Assembly (NCBI GenBank): GCA_963677085.2 | Contig: CAXXFH010000004.1 | Coordinates: forward strand, 2,294,001 to 2,358,000 | Source: G963677085 sp963677085 | Lineage (GTDB): Bacteria; Planctomycetota; Planctomycetia; Pirellulales; Thermoguttaceae | DNA: 64,000 nucleotides | Reading direction: 5' to 3' | Shown here: positions 26,082-33,446 of the stretch, piece by piece | Numbering within the stretch: position 1 is the first letter of the stretch | Layout: every line of letters starts with the position of its first letter | Position numbers and translations under genes: made by a program | The notes under the pieces: generated by a model | What the model was told of the DNA's origin: nothing | Seen by the model: the letters and a program-made list of their open reading frames with translations, nothing else | Database searches by the model: none

Positions 26082-27170
26082 CTAACTCCCCACACCTCCC
26101 ACATATTCGAACGACACCACGGCGCGAGCGCTGCTGCTGCGGTAATTCTTGACGAAGTGTTTTCCGCGGCGTTCGCCGGGGCGGCTTACGTTGATCGCCC
26201 GCCAACGCGGCGAGCGGCGGCAATGGGCGATCAACGCCGGGTGGCTGGCCGTGACGTTGATTCGCTTGCCTTCGCCGCGATGTACGTCGGCCACGGCCTC
26301 GGTCACCGCCATGCCGATACCGATGCCCTGGTAGTCGGGCAACGTTACGATGCGGCTGATCCGCCAATGGTCTTTGCGCCCGACCATCGACAGCGTGGCC
26401 ACGAAACACACCGGATTGCCCTGCCACAGGGCGAGGAAACATCGGGCGTAGCGGCTGAGTTGCCCGCTTAAATAGTGATGTCGCGCAAACAGGGACCACG
26501 CACTACGCCGGCAACGAACGAGTTGAAGCTCGACCGGCGGTCGCCGAAGACACCTCCGTTGAAACGTGGACGTGGCCATATCGACCACCCAGTCGGGCGC
26601 GAGCCATTCGGTTACGTCGTAGTGGCACGTCACGGCCACGAACCGGCAGGGGATTTTGCCCGAGCGAATTCCTTTGGCCACGGCCGCCGACACGACGCGT
26701 GCCACGTTGCGATCGACCACGCTGGTAAACTCATCGAAGGCCACGATCCGGGCGGCGTCGCTCGCCGAGGCCAACGCCCGGGCCAGGTCGCAACGGAATT
26801 GTTCACCGCCGGAAAGGACCTGGTAGGGTTTCACCCAACTCGGCGGCGAACTGAAGCCCACGGCCGTGAACAGTCGGGTAACCTCCTTGACCGGCCGTTC
26901 GCCCAGGCCGTCGACCACCGCGCGGTCGGTCGCCCAAGGACGCTGTTGGTAGAAGTGTTCGCCAAAAAGCCGTCGGGTAACGGTGCTTTTTCCACTGCCC
27001 GAGGGACCGACGATCAGCCCGACTTTCCAGTCGTCGCCCAACTCGGGCATTTCGAGATGGAACGCCTGCTTCGCTCGTTGGGCCAGCGGCACGTCGAACA
27101 TCCCGGCCACTTGCTGGACGCGAAACGAATCGTGAATCGGACAGTCGACGGTGATGTCGATGGTTGGCAT
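26082..27170 (-). CDS. ABC-type ATPase fused to a GNAT domain
   Basis: A 362-aa fusion with no membrane segment. Residues 40-200 form an ABC ATPase: Walker A GPSGSGKST (55-63), signature LSGGE (119-123), Walker B RIVAFDE (141-147), D-loop SVVDR and H-switch VTCH (H183). Residues ~205-362 form a GNAT-like domain: HHYLSGQL (231-238), RIVTLPDYQGIGIG acyl-donor loop (273-286), NVTASHPALIAH and a basic C-terminus. The GNAT fold is shared with the phage Mu Mom DNA-modifying enzyme, and ABC ATPases of this soluble kind are linked to DNA modification in phages, so a role in modifying packaged DNA is plausible but inferred. It sits between the ParB-like and small-terminase-like genes, within the packaging module. 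All ATPase motifs look intact. Confidence 0.85.
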   Translation of the reverse strand: MPTIDITVDCPIHDSFRVQQVAGMFDVPLAQRAKQAFHLEMPELGDDWKVGLIVGPSGSGKSTVTRRLFGEHFYQQRPWATDRAVVDGLGERPVKEVTRLFTAVGFSSPPSWVKPYQVLSGGEQFRCDLARALASASDAARIVAFDEFTSVVDRNVARVVSAAVAKGIRSGKIPCRFVAVTCHYDVTEWLAPDWVVDMATSTFQRRCLRRPPVELQLVRCRRSAWSLFARHHYLSGQLSRYARCFLALWQGNPVCFVATLSMVGRKDHWRISRIVTLPDYQGIGIGMAVTEAVADVHRGEGKRINVTASHPALIAHCRRSPRWRAINVSRPGERRGKHFVKNYRSSSARAVVSFEYVGGVGS

Positions 27171-27226
27171 GGCGGGAGGGAGGTTAGGGGTTAGGGACTG
27201 GGGACTAGGGGCGAGGGGTTGACGCA

Positions 27227-27352
27227 GAACGGGTAGCCCCGATAGCTGTGCTATCGGGGCGGCGCAGCCGCAAGAGGCCAGGGAGAGAAAGCCACTCGGT
27301 CACCTTTTGTGCCTTCGGCACCCCGATAGCACAGCTATCGGGGCTACCCACC
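27227..27352. repeat. Inverted pair of family F hairpins
   Basis: Two copies of GTAGCCCCGATAGCTGTGC / complementary hairpins in opposite orientation with a ~50-bp spacer, forming a larger palindrome. The third copy is at 984-1030. Confidence 0.7.
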
Positions 27353-27382
27353 GTTTTTCCCTCGCCCCTAATCCCTCGTCCC

Positions 27383-27946
27383 TCATAACATCAACAGCCG
27401 GCACTTCAGGCCTTCGGCGGTCAGCCGCTCGTAGATTTCCTTCTGGTGCAACTCGTTTTCGCAGTCGACGACCACCTGATAGGCCTCGGGCACGTCGACT
27501 TCTGGCGGCATCGGTTCGCCAACGTTACCTTCTTCTGGCGACTGTGCGTCTTCGAGCATTTCGTCCAACAACCGCTGCACGGCGTCGTTTTCGGTTTCCA
27601 CGTCGGCCAACAACTCGGCCAACATCTGGCGATCGGTTTCGGCCATGTCGGCTAACGGGTCGTGAAGGGCCAACAGCTTGGCGGCCTCTTCGTCGTTGAG
27701 ATCCACAACCAACACAGGCACATCGGCCTCGGGCGTAGTCTCGGCGCGAAGATGGCCGTCGATCAGTTCGAGTGTGCCGTCGTCCAACTCGCGAGCGATC
27801 AGCGCGTCGGCGTAACCGATCTCGGCCAACACGCCACGCAAGGCGTCTTGTTGCTGCTCGGGATGGGTGCGCCAGTTCTTCGGATGCGGCCGCAACAGCC
27901 CGGCCTTCACACGACGCAGGTCTTGGATTCGATCGCGGATTTGCAT
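27383..27946 (-). CDS. ParB-like nuclease-fold protein
   Basis: A 187-aa protein. Residues ~1-95 have the ParB/Srx-type N-terminal domain: VKAGLLRPHPKNWRTHPEQQ (box I-like), an ELIDGHLRAETT motif (the DGHLR signature of the CTP- or ATP-binding ParB fold), and VPVLVVDLNDEEAAKLLALHDPLADMA. The C-terminal half is acidic and ends with a small mixed domain (ENELHQKEIYERLTAEGLKCRLLML). The partition helix-turn-helix of chromosomal ParB is missing. Similar proteins in phages stand next to terminase or DNA-modification genes, as here, so a role in handling or modifying DNA before packaging is inferred. Confidence 0.8.
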   Translation of the reverse strand: MQIRDRIQDLRRVKAGLLRPHPKNWRTHPEQQQDALRGVLAEIGYADALIARELDDGTLELIDGHLRAETTPEADVPVLVVDLNDEEAAKLLALHDPLADMAETDRQMLAELLADVETENDAVQRLLDEMLEDAQSPEEGNVGEPMPPEVDVPEAYQVVVDCENELHQKEIYERLTAEGLKCRLLML

Positions 27947-27984
27947 AGGTAGTGGTTAGTGGTCAGTAGGTGGTGGTTAGTCGA

Positions 27985-28015
27985 CTTCTCGTGCCCACGC
28001 AAAGCGTGGGAACCA
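27985..28015. repeat. Hairpin repeat family E
   Basis: GTGCCCACGCAAAGCGTGGGAAC palindrome between the ParB-like and holin-like genes. Confidence 0.55.
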
Positions 28016-28050
28016 ATAGCAACCAGTAGCAGTTCAGCTTTCGGCTTTGG

Positions 28051-28308
28051 TCAAAGCTCCGATTCCCGCAGACGGTCGTTGAGCATGGCAATTTGCACGT
28101 TGTGGGTCTCCAAACGCGACTCGTGGCGGGCGTGGCGTTCCCAAAGGCGTTGATGGGCTTCGGCGATGTTTTCCAAACGCTCCATGGCCGCCTGGACGGT
28201 GGCCACCAGGGCGGCCAGTTTGGCGTGGACCATGAACATCCAGGGCCCCAAGGCCAACATGCCGGAAATCACCACGCCCACCACGATGCTCCATTCCTGG
28301 ACGGTCAT
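28051..28308 (-). CDS. Small membrane protein, holin-like
   Basis: An 85-aa protein with one strong N-terminal membrane helix (about residues 6-28, WSIVVGVVISGMLALGPWMF) followed by a charged helical tail (MERLENIAEAHQRLWERHARHESRLE). This is the layout of class-III-type or DUF-type phage holins and of spanin partners, so a lysis role is possible. It overlaps the upstream gene by a single base, so they are co-translated. No antiholin was recognised. Confidence 0.6.
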   Translation of the reverse strand: MTVQEWSIVVGVVISGMLALGPWMFMVHAKLAALVATVQAAMERLENIAEAHQRLWERHARHESRLETHNVQIAMLNDRLRESEL

Positions 28309-28841
28309 TACTGCGGCTCCGATGTCGTCTCGCTGGGGTGTAGACGCAGTTCAAAAAGGGTGTCGTGATCGACGACGGTTTCGTTTTCGGAAGTGTTTTC
28401 CTGCGAGGCGTTCTTCTGCTGGGCGATTTGACTGATTTGGCTGGCCAGCCACGCAGCGCTGGCCCCCAGGCCGCCGGTTGCCAACAACGCCACGACAATC
28501 GCCGCTTTCTTCAACAACGACGATACGGTCGAGGACAATGTACCAGACGCGTTGATCGTCGCGCTGTCTTGCGTCGCCGGGGTTTGCTGGTACAGGTCGC
28601 CGATGTGGATCATCTCGTCGTCCTCTTGTTCGGGCACTTCCAACCCCATCGCTCGGGCGTGTGCCCGGGTTAGCTCGCGGCTTTGTCGCAACAAGGCCTG
28701 GGTGTCTTCCAGCATGAGCGCCTCGTGGGCCAGCCGGGCTCGGGCCCAACGGGTCGCTTCGCGCTTATTGCTCGGTAGGGTTTCCACCATTTGTGTTTTC
28801 GACGTCTGGGTTGTCGTCGACGGCAGATTGCTCTCGCTCAT
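28308..28841 (-). CDS. Membrane-anchored protein of the capsid module
   Basis: A 177-aa protein with a Ser/Thr-rich N-terminus, a helical part (RWARARLAHEALMLEDTQALLRQSRELTRAHARAMGLE) and a membrane helix at about residues 118-142 (KKAAIVVALLATGGLGASAAW), then an acidic tail. It is unrecognised. ATG 28841 has CAGGAG upstream but overlaps the preceding gene by 77 bp; ATG 28790 would reduce the overlap to 26 bp but lacks a ribosome site. Its position in a lysis-like group (holin-like gene follows, peptidases upstream) suggests an envelope function. Confidence 0.5.
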   Translation of the reverse strand: MSESNLPSTTTQTSKTQMVETLPSNKREATRWARARLAHEALMLEDTQALLRQSRELTRAHARAMGLEVPEQEDDEMIHIGDLYQQTPATQDSATINASGTLSSTVSSLLKKAAIVVALLATGGLGASAAWLASQISQIAQQKNASQENTSENETVVDHDTLFELRLHPSETTSEPQ

Positions 28842-28992
28842 CGTCGAGGAACTCCTGGAGCTTGCGGCGGGCGTCGGCCCTGTCGCGGGCGAGGGCCTCG
28901 GCAAACGTACCCGAGCGGTACGCCTGCCGCAGCCCCATTGCCCGCTCGGCTGATCGCAACGCCTGATGCTGCGCGATCTGAAGCGGATGCAC
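28765..28992 (-). CDS. Small helical protein
   Basis: A 75-aa hydrophilic, helical protein (SAERAMGLRQAYRSGTFAEALARDRADARRKLQEFLDDERE), with an acidic end. It follows the 82-aa gene by 5 bp and overlaps the next one. No family was recognised; small proteins of this type between lysis and packaging genes are usual in phages. Confidence 0.5.
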   Translation of the reverse strand: MHPLQIAQHQALRSAERAMGLRQAYRSGTFAEALARDRADARRKLQEFLDDEREQSAVDDNPDVENTNGGNPTEQ

Positions 28993-28997
28993 TGGCG

Positions 28998-29246
28998 TTA
29001 CCCTTGCTTTCCGTCGGGCGAGCCGTATTGCGGGTGCGGACCCTGGATGTAGCGAATGCCCAGGCCCTCGCTCATGCTCAGGTTCGACTTGCCTTCGAGG
29101 TAGTCGTAACGCAGGTTCTCAGCGTAGTGGCCGGCACCGTCGGCCTGACGCTGAGCGCTGTTGTGGGCATGCAGTTTCAACATGCCGTAGTCTTGATCGT
29201 TCACGATCGTTTCTCCAACAGAAGGAACCGGAATTGTAGGGCTCAC
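28998..29246 (-). CDS. Small hypothetical protein
   Basis: An 82-aa protein starting from GTG 29246, overlapping the upstream protease stop (GTGA), which supports translational coupling. It contains HAHNSAQRQADGAGHYAENLRYDYLEGKSNLSMSE, which is unrecognised. A start at the internal ATG of MLKLHAHNS is an alternative. It is probably real because of the tight packing: only 5 bp separate it from the following gene. Confidence 0.5.
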   Translation of the reverse strand: MSPTIPVPSVGETIVNDQDYGMLKLHAHNSAQRQADGAGHYAENLRYDYLEGKSNLSMSEGLGIRYIQGPHPQYGSPDGKQG

Positions 29247-30304
29247 GGTGAGACCCTCCGAGGAACAGGGACAAGCCGCAGCGGCAACGTACCGCCGAGG
29301 CGGATCTTCTCTTCTTCAATTATCTGGCCGTCGCGAATCGTCTGTACGGTGATCGGCCGCTCGACTTGGTTTTCCAACGCATCGAGCCGGGCGACGATGG
29401 TCTGCAACTGTCTCGCGTCGAACGGCGATTGCTGCTTGATTGCGTCGATGTGTTGGCTCAGCGTGTCGACGGTCTCGCGCAGTTCGACCAATGTGTTTTC
29501 GGAGGGAGCAGATGCAGTTGCTCGACGTTCGTCCGGCTTTTCGTCGGTCTGAAGCGCCGAAAGCCAGCGACGAATCCAACCGACTTGAGGGCCGAAGGTT
29601 GTGGCACGGTTGCCGTCGATTTCCACTTCGCTGATGATGCCGACCAGTGTGGCCTGTTGAGCGTTCGACGCATTCTCGTTGTTGACGACCGTATAGATTG
29701 GGCCGCCCGAGTCGCCGTGACGCACACGTCCGGCGACGGCAAGCAATTCGCCACGGTAGCCCCGCACTACGCCCAACGTAGCAAGATAACCCTGGTCACC
29801 GCCGTAGCCGGCCATTACGGCGCGTTCGCCTTGTCTCGCGAAGTGCGAAGCCAGCGGCATGTGGGCGAGCCGCGCGTTGGCATCGATCGCCAGCAGTGCG
29901 AAATCGTGCAACGCGTCGGTAGCGACGATCGTGGCTTTGCGGCGATCGCCTGTCGGAGCCACCACCTCGACCGACCAACCGGCAGCCAGGATGTGGGCGC
30001 AGGTAACGATTCGGCCCTGCCCAACGTGCGTGCCCGAGCCGTGCTTCTCGCGGTTGCCGTGGCGGCTGATCACGCGCACGACGGCCGGATGAGGGTGCGA
30101 AGGTCGGAAACCGGAGGTCGGAAGTCGGAACGAGTTGGGATTGACCGACGGTGCGAACGTAGGCCGATTGCGCCCGATCGTGCATACGCCGCCGGGACAA
30201 CAGGGCGCGACGGTTTGGCCAAACACCGACGCGGCCGCCAGACACAACAGCATTGCGGCTAATGAGATCCAGTAGATCGTCGCGGAAAAGCGGGAGTTGT
30301 TCAT
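29243..30304 (-). CDS. Secreted trypsin-like serine protease with C-terminal extension
   Basis: A 353-aa exported protein: a signal anchor at about residues 7-28, then a chymotrypsin-fold protease with catalytic His in VTCAHIL (near 103), Asp in HDFALLAIDA (near 137) and Ser in RHGDSGGPIY (near 203). A helical extension (ENTLVELRETVDTLSQHIDAI ... RLDALENQVERPI) from about 265 probably forms a coiled coil. It belongs to the operon of small lysis-like genes, overlapping the next gene by 4 bp. An extracytoplasmic protease inside a phage-like operon is unusual; it might process the envelope or virion surface, an inference. ATG 30304 sits directly before MNNSRFSATIYW. Confidence 0.85.
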   Translation of the reverse strand: MNNSRFSATIYWISLAAMLLCLAAASVFGQTVAPCCPGGVCTIGRNRPTFAPSVNPNSFRLPTSGFRPSHPHPAVVRVISRHGNREKHGSGTHVGQGRIVTCAHILAAGWSVEVVAPTGDRRKATIVATDALHDFALLAIDANARLAHMPLASHFARQGERAVMAGYGGDQGYLATLGVVRGYRGELLAVAGRVRHGDSGGPIYTVVNNENASNAQQATLVGIISEVEIDGNRATTFGPQVGWIRRWLSALQTDEKPDERRATASAPSENTLVELRETVDTLSQHIDAIKQQSPFDARQLQTIVARLDALENQVERPITVQTIRDGQIIEEEKIRLGGTLPLRLVPVPRRVSP

Positions 30305-30344
30305 CAGAGACCAAAGATTATGAATCAGGGGCCAGGAAACGTAT

Positions 30345-30387
30345 CTCCTCTCTCCCGCTGAGCGGGAGAGGGGCCGGGGGTGAGGGC
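30345..30387. repeat. Hairpin repeat family C (single unit)
   Basis: CTCTCCCGCTGAGCGGGAGAG followed by GGGCCGGGGGTGAGGGC, upstream of the trypsin-like protease gene. Confidence 0.65.
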
Positions 30388-30424
30388 AAAGGGGATGTCC
30401 TCTTGGGTGACGTGATTCGTTCAT

Positions 30425-30509
30425 TTTTTGACGGGATAACAGGATCGACCGGATGACGATTCAGCTTGCTGCTTTGCTGATCCAGACCATCTAGTTATCT
30501 CGTCAAAAA
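30425..30509. repeat. Long hairpin repeat family J, copy 1
   Basis: Inverted arms TTTTTTGACGGGATAAC (30424-30440) and GTTATCTCGTCAAAAA (30494-30509), imperfect. The better-kept second copy is at 58221-58300. It may double as a bidirectional terminator. Confidence 0.65.
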
Positions 30510-30568
30510 CAATGGCCGTGAACGGTTACTACAGTTGACCAAACAACGAACCAATCGCCCCTCGTCTC

Positions 30569-31141
30569 TCATCTCTCCAACGAAAACCGATACCGATAGA
30601 AAAAGCTTCGTGCCAGGTCGCCTGGCTCGGTGATGCGGTCGGCCAGGTTGGGCACCGGGTCGACGCCGCCTCCGAGGCGATCGGCCATGGCGACGGCTTG
30701 CGAGCAGAACGGCACGCTGCTGTGGAGCCGATCGTCGATGGCCGGCCGTACGGCGAGTCGCAGCACGGGAGTGTGCAGCAAGGCCGCGCGGGCGACGTTT
30801 TTCCATCCGTAAGGCATGCCGCACAACGCCCGCATGACGGCGACCGTCGCCTCGCGATTGAACTCGGGACGAACCTTGCGGGGGTTGACTTCGTAGACGT
30901 CGATCCGTCCGGGATAGCTTTCCACTTGGCGACGCAAGGTTACCGCCCGGGCGCCGTGCCAGGCGGTCGTTTCAAGGACCATGAGCGTGTCGTCCCACCA
31001 AGCGGCCATGGCGGCGTGGCAGTAGGGCGTACGTCCCATGGTGGCAATCAGGCCGCGACGGCGAAACAACAACAGGTCGCCGTCGCGAATCTCGTGACGT
31101 ACCGTGTCGTAGCGGGCAAGTATCGGCTTGTCGGCGTTCAT
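30569..31141 (-). CDS. YiiX/permuted NlpC-P60-like peptidase
   Basis: A 190-aa papain-like protein with the permuted order: IRDGDLLLFRRRG near residue 18, catalytic His in TPYCHAAMAAWW (near 42), and the cysteine in SVPFCSQAVAMADRLGGG (near 146). Such enzymes cut amide or ester bonds in the envelope; as part of this operon it could act as an endolysin or in particle egress. No signal peptide is seen, so export would need the holin-like protein. ATG 31141 was used. Confidence 0.7.
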   Translation of the reverse strand: MNADKPILARYDTVRHEIRDGDLLLFRRRGLIATMGRTPYCHAAMAAWWDDTLMVLETTAWHGARAVTLRRQVESYPGRIDVYEVNPRKVRPEFNREATVAVMRALCGMPYGWKNVARAALLHTPVLRLAVRPAIDDRLHSSVPFCSQAVAMADRLGGGVDPVPNLADRITEPGDLARSFFYRYRFSLER

Positions 31142-31158
31142 GGTTGTTCCTCACCGTG

Positions 31159-31596
31159 TTAGTGGCATGCCAACAGTTCATCAGCGTCGAACGCGGCCAG
31201 CGCGTCGGCTGCTTCCATGGCCGCTCGTGCATCGCGTACCGCTTCGTAGCGGGCGCGGTGATGCGGGCGAAGGTCTAACGCCAAGTCCTCGTCGCCGCCA
31301 TTTCGTACGCGCAGCTCGAATTTTCGCGACGCCTTCGTCTTGGCGCGGATGTGACAGGCCATGCACGGCATGAGGACCGTCGAGCCGCAGCTCGGGCAAC
31401 GTCGCGGGGGGCCAACCGGTTGCGGCAGGTCGTCGGCCCGGGCACGACGCAGGGCTACGTAGTCGGGGCGTTTTCCAACGGCGATAGCTCCGACCGTTCC
31501 CCGGCTCACACCGGTTGCCTTGGCAATCCGTCGCTGCGAGAGTTTTCCTTCGGCCAGAAGGCGTTTGACTTCGTCGATCAATTGCGGAGCGATCAT
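31159..31596 (-). CDS. Winged-helix / zinc-ribbon protein
   Basis: A 145-aa protein beginning with a resolvase-type HTH (LIDEVKRLLAEGKLSQRRIAKATGVSRGTVGAIAVGKRP) and followed by two CxxC pairs (RRCPSCGS ... MPCMACHI) that probably bind zinc. The C-terminal part is helical. It is probably a regulator of the module and is the first gene after the hairpin at 31664-31697. ATG 31596 is preceded by AGGCAAAACC. It ends 17 bp before the peptidase gene. Confidence 0.75.
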   Translation of the reverse strand: MIAPQLIDEVKRLLAEGKLSQRRIAKATGVSRGTVGAIAVGKRPDYVALRRARADDLPQPVGPPRRCPSCGSTVLMPCMACHIRAKTKASRKFELRVRNGGDEDLALDLRPHHRARYEAVRDARAAMEAADALAAFDADELLACH

Positions 31597-31663
31597 GATG
31601 GTTTTGCCTTGGAGTGGCCGTCGGCGCGCACTTTCAGCGCTAAGGCCTTGGGGATACAAAAAA

Positions 31664-31697
31664 AGCCCGTCGCGAGAAGACGTTCTCACGACGGGCT
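31664..31697 (-). terminator. Intrinsic terminator, minus strand
   Basis: Stem AGCCCGTCGTGAGAA / TTCTCGCGACGGGCT followed by TTTTTTTG on the minus strand, 67 bp upstream of the winged-helix gene. It ends the HD-protein transcript or attenuates the module operon. Its stem style matches 21344-21377. Confidence 0.78.
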
Positions 31698-31841
31698 CAA
31701 AAGATACCGGGCAACATCTGCTTCGGCGTGCAGCGATCGGGTGGCATGGCGCCACGGGCTTTCCGGCACACGAGCAGATGTCACGCAGCTCTGCGGACAC
31801 CCTCAACGGCGAATGAACCTACCAGAAGCGGTGGCCCAATT

Positions 31842-32432
31842 TCAAGCGGTTTTTTCGATATTGCCCTGAGCCAACTGCTCCAACTCGTTGACCGTTCGGT
31901 CAAGCTGTTCGACCAGTGGCTTGTGATCGCCTGCTTGTCGAAGTGCGTCGGCGACGGCGCGATAGTACCACAGCGTTCCGTCGCGGCCGCCGCGGAAATG
32001 CGACCACAGGTGTTCGCCCTGCTGGTGGTATTGGTCGATCAAGGAGCGGACGTTGTGTAACTTGTCGGCGGCCGATACCAGTCGGACAGATGACTGCCCA
32101 TGAGCAAGTCGTTCGATGTAGGCTTCTTTTCGTTGGCGCCAGGGAGGCTTAGGCGTGAGGTCGGTGTCGGTGCAGCCGTCGACGATGGCGACCACTTCGT
32201 CGCCAAAGCGGCGGCGTATCTCGTCGCGCGTGGCCGCTCCGCCCTGATCTTCCACGGCATCGTGCAACAGCGCGGCGATCACTTCGTCTTCCGTCGTGCC
32301 ATGCTCCATCACCAGGCTGGCGACGGCCAATAGATGCGCTAGATAGGGGACGTCCGACGCTTTGCGCCGTTGCTGACTATGCAGTTCGATCGCGTAAAGC
32401 AGGGCATTCGTGAAGCGATCTGTGAGGGTCAT
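31842..32432 (-). CDS. HD-domain hydrolase, small alarmone-hydrolase-like
   Basis: A 196-aa stand-alone HD protein with the residues of RelA/SpoT-type (p)ppGpp hydrolases: YLAHLLAVA (H33), LLHDAVED (H57, D58, E61, D62) and the distal VSAADKLHNVRS (D and H near 123-127). There is no synthetase domain. It may degrade ppGpp or other nucleotides; the substrate is inferred. It lies at the upstream end of the capsid module, on the same strand, but is separated from it by a terminator, so membership is uncertain. ATG 32432 was used. Confidence 0.78.
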   Translation of the reverse strand: MTLTDRFTNALLYAIELHSQQRRKASDVPYLAHLLAVASLVMEHGTTEDEVIAALLHDAVEDQGGAATRDEIRRRFGDEVVAIVDGCTDTDLTPKPPWRQRKEAYIERLAHGQSSVRLVSAADKLHNVRSLIDQYHQQGEHLWSHFRGGRDGTLWYYRAVADALRQAGDHKPLVEQLDRTVNELEQLAQGNIEKTA

Positions 32433-32549
32433 GCGCGGCTTGGGATGTGGGATTTATGATTTATGATTTCGAATTTGGGATTTGCTCCGGCACGACGGGC
32501 GGCCATTAACTGTTCACTAACCACTATCTACTGTCCTTTACGCATCGCG

Positions 32550-33446
32550 TCAGTGAATTGGGATGAGCCCCTGTTGCTCGACGATACGTCGGCCGTTGTC
32601 GCTGGTCAGAAAGTTGAGGAAATCGGCGACCGCGCCGCTCGGCTGGCCGTTGGTCAGCAGCAACAGGGGACGACGTAGTGTGTACGAGTGTGGCGCCGCG
32701 TCGTCTGCGACGATGTTTTCTTCGCTGGGCACCACGCCATCGAGTTTCAGTATCTTCACCGGCGCGCCACGAGAGGCCATGGTCAGCATAGCACCGAGCG
32801 AGCCGTAGGCAATACCGTTGGGTTGAATCATCACCGCGGCCAGGGCTGCCCGATTGCCGTAGACAACACGGGCTGTCGCCGTCGCGTGGTCGGACGCCTC
32901 GTCCTCTTGGAAAACAATCTGGTCGCCTTGCTCGTTTGCCGTCATCGCGAAGTGTTCGCAGAACACGTCGAACGTGCCGTGGTGGCGGTTGACTGAGAAC
33001 AGCACAATGGGTGCGTCGGTTCCACCAACTTCTGTCCAGTTGGTGATCCTACCCGTGAAGATGTTGCAGACCTGTTCGGTGCTAAGATCGCAGACCGAAT
33101 TCAGCGGGTGAACGATCAAACCTACGCCATCGATCGCGATGCGAACCGGCCGGAGGTGACGATAGGTCGCCTTCTCGCTGTCCGTTAAATCGCGGGAAAT
33201 CAGACCGATTTGCACCTCGTCCTTGCCGACCGAGGCTACGGCGTTATCGGAGCGACCGCTGCCAACAACGAACCGAACGTTTGGGTAGTCCTTACCGAAT
33301 TCTTCCACGGTTTGTTGCACAAGCGGGCGAACCGCACGAGAACTGGCGATGCTGATCTGTTCACCACCTGCGATCGGCGAAACGGCGGCAGACAAGATGC
33401 CCACGCCTGTTAGGGCAGCCAACAATTTCGAAAAATTCGTTGTCAT
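32550..33446 (-). CDS. PstS-like periplasmic phosphate-binding protein
   Basis: A 298-aa exported binding protein: a signal peptide (about 1-27, ISPIAGG), then the type-2 periplasmic binding fold with IASSRAVRPLVQQTVEEF, GSGRSDNAVASVGKDEVQIGLISRDL (typical of the phosphate-binding loops), ICNIFTGRITNWTEVGG and GIAYGSLGAML. The order matches PstS-like (PBP-like_2) proteins. The transporter subunits pstCAB are not adjacent. ATG 33446 was preferred over the longer frame because the signal peptide starts there. Confidence 0.82.
   Translation of the reverse strand: MTTNFSKLLAALTGVGILSAAVSPIAGGEQISIASSRAVRPLVQQTVEEFGKDYPNVRFVVGSGRSDNAVASVGKDEVQIGLISRDLTDSEKATYRHLRPVRIAIDGVGLIVHPLNSVCDLSTEQVCNIFTGRITNWTEVGGTDAPIVLFSVNRHHGTFDVFCEHFAMTANEQGDQIVFQEDEASDHATATARVVYGNRAALAAVMIQPNGIAYGSLGAMLTMASRGAPVKILKLDGVVPSEENIVADDAAPHSYTLRRPLLLLTNGQPSGAVADFLNFLTSDNGRRIVEQQGLIPIH

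Noticed and set aside
32550..33446. PstS-like gene as part of a phosphate operon with a Pho box
   Set aside because: No pstCAB or phoU gene is adjacent, and no convincing Pho box was seen upstream.
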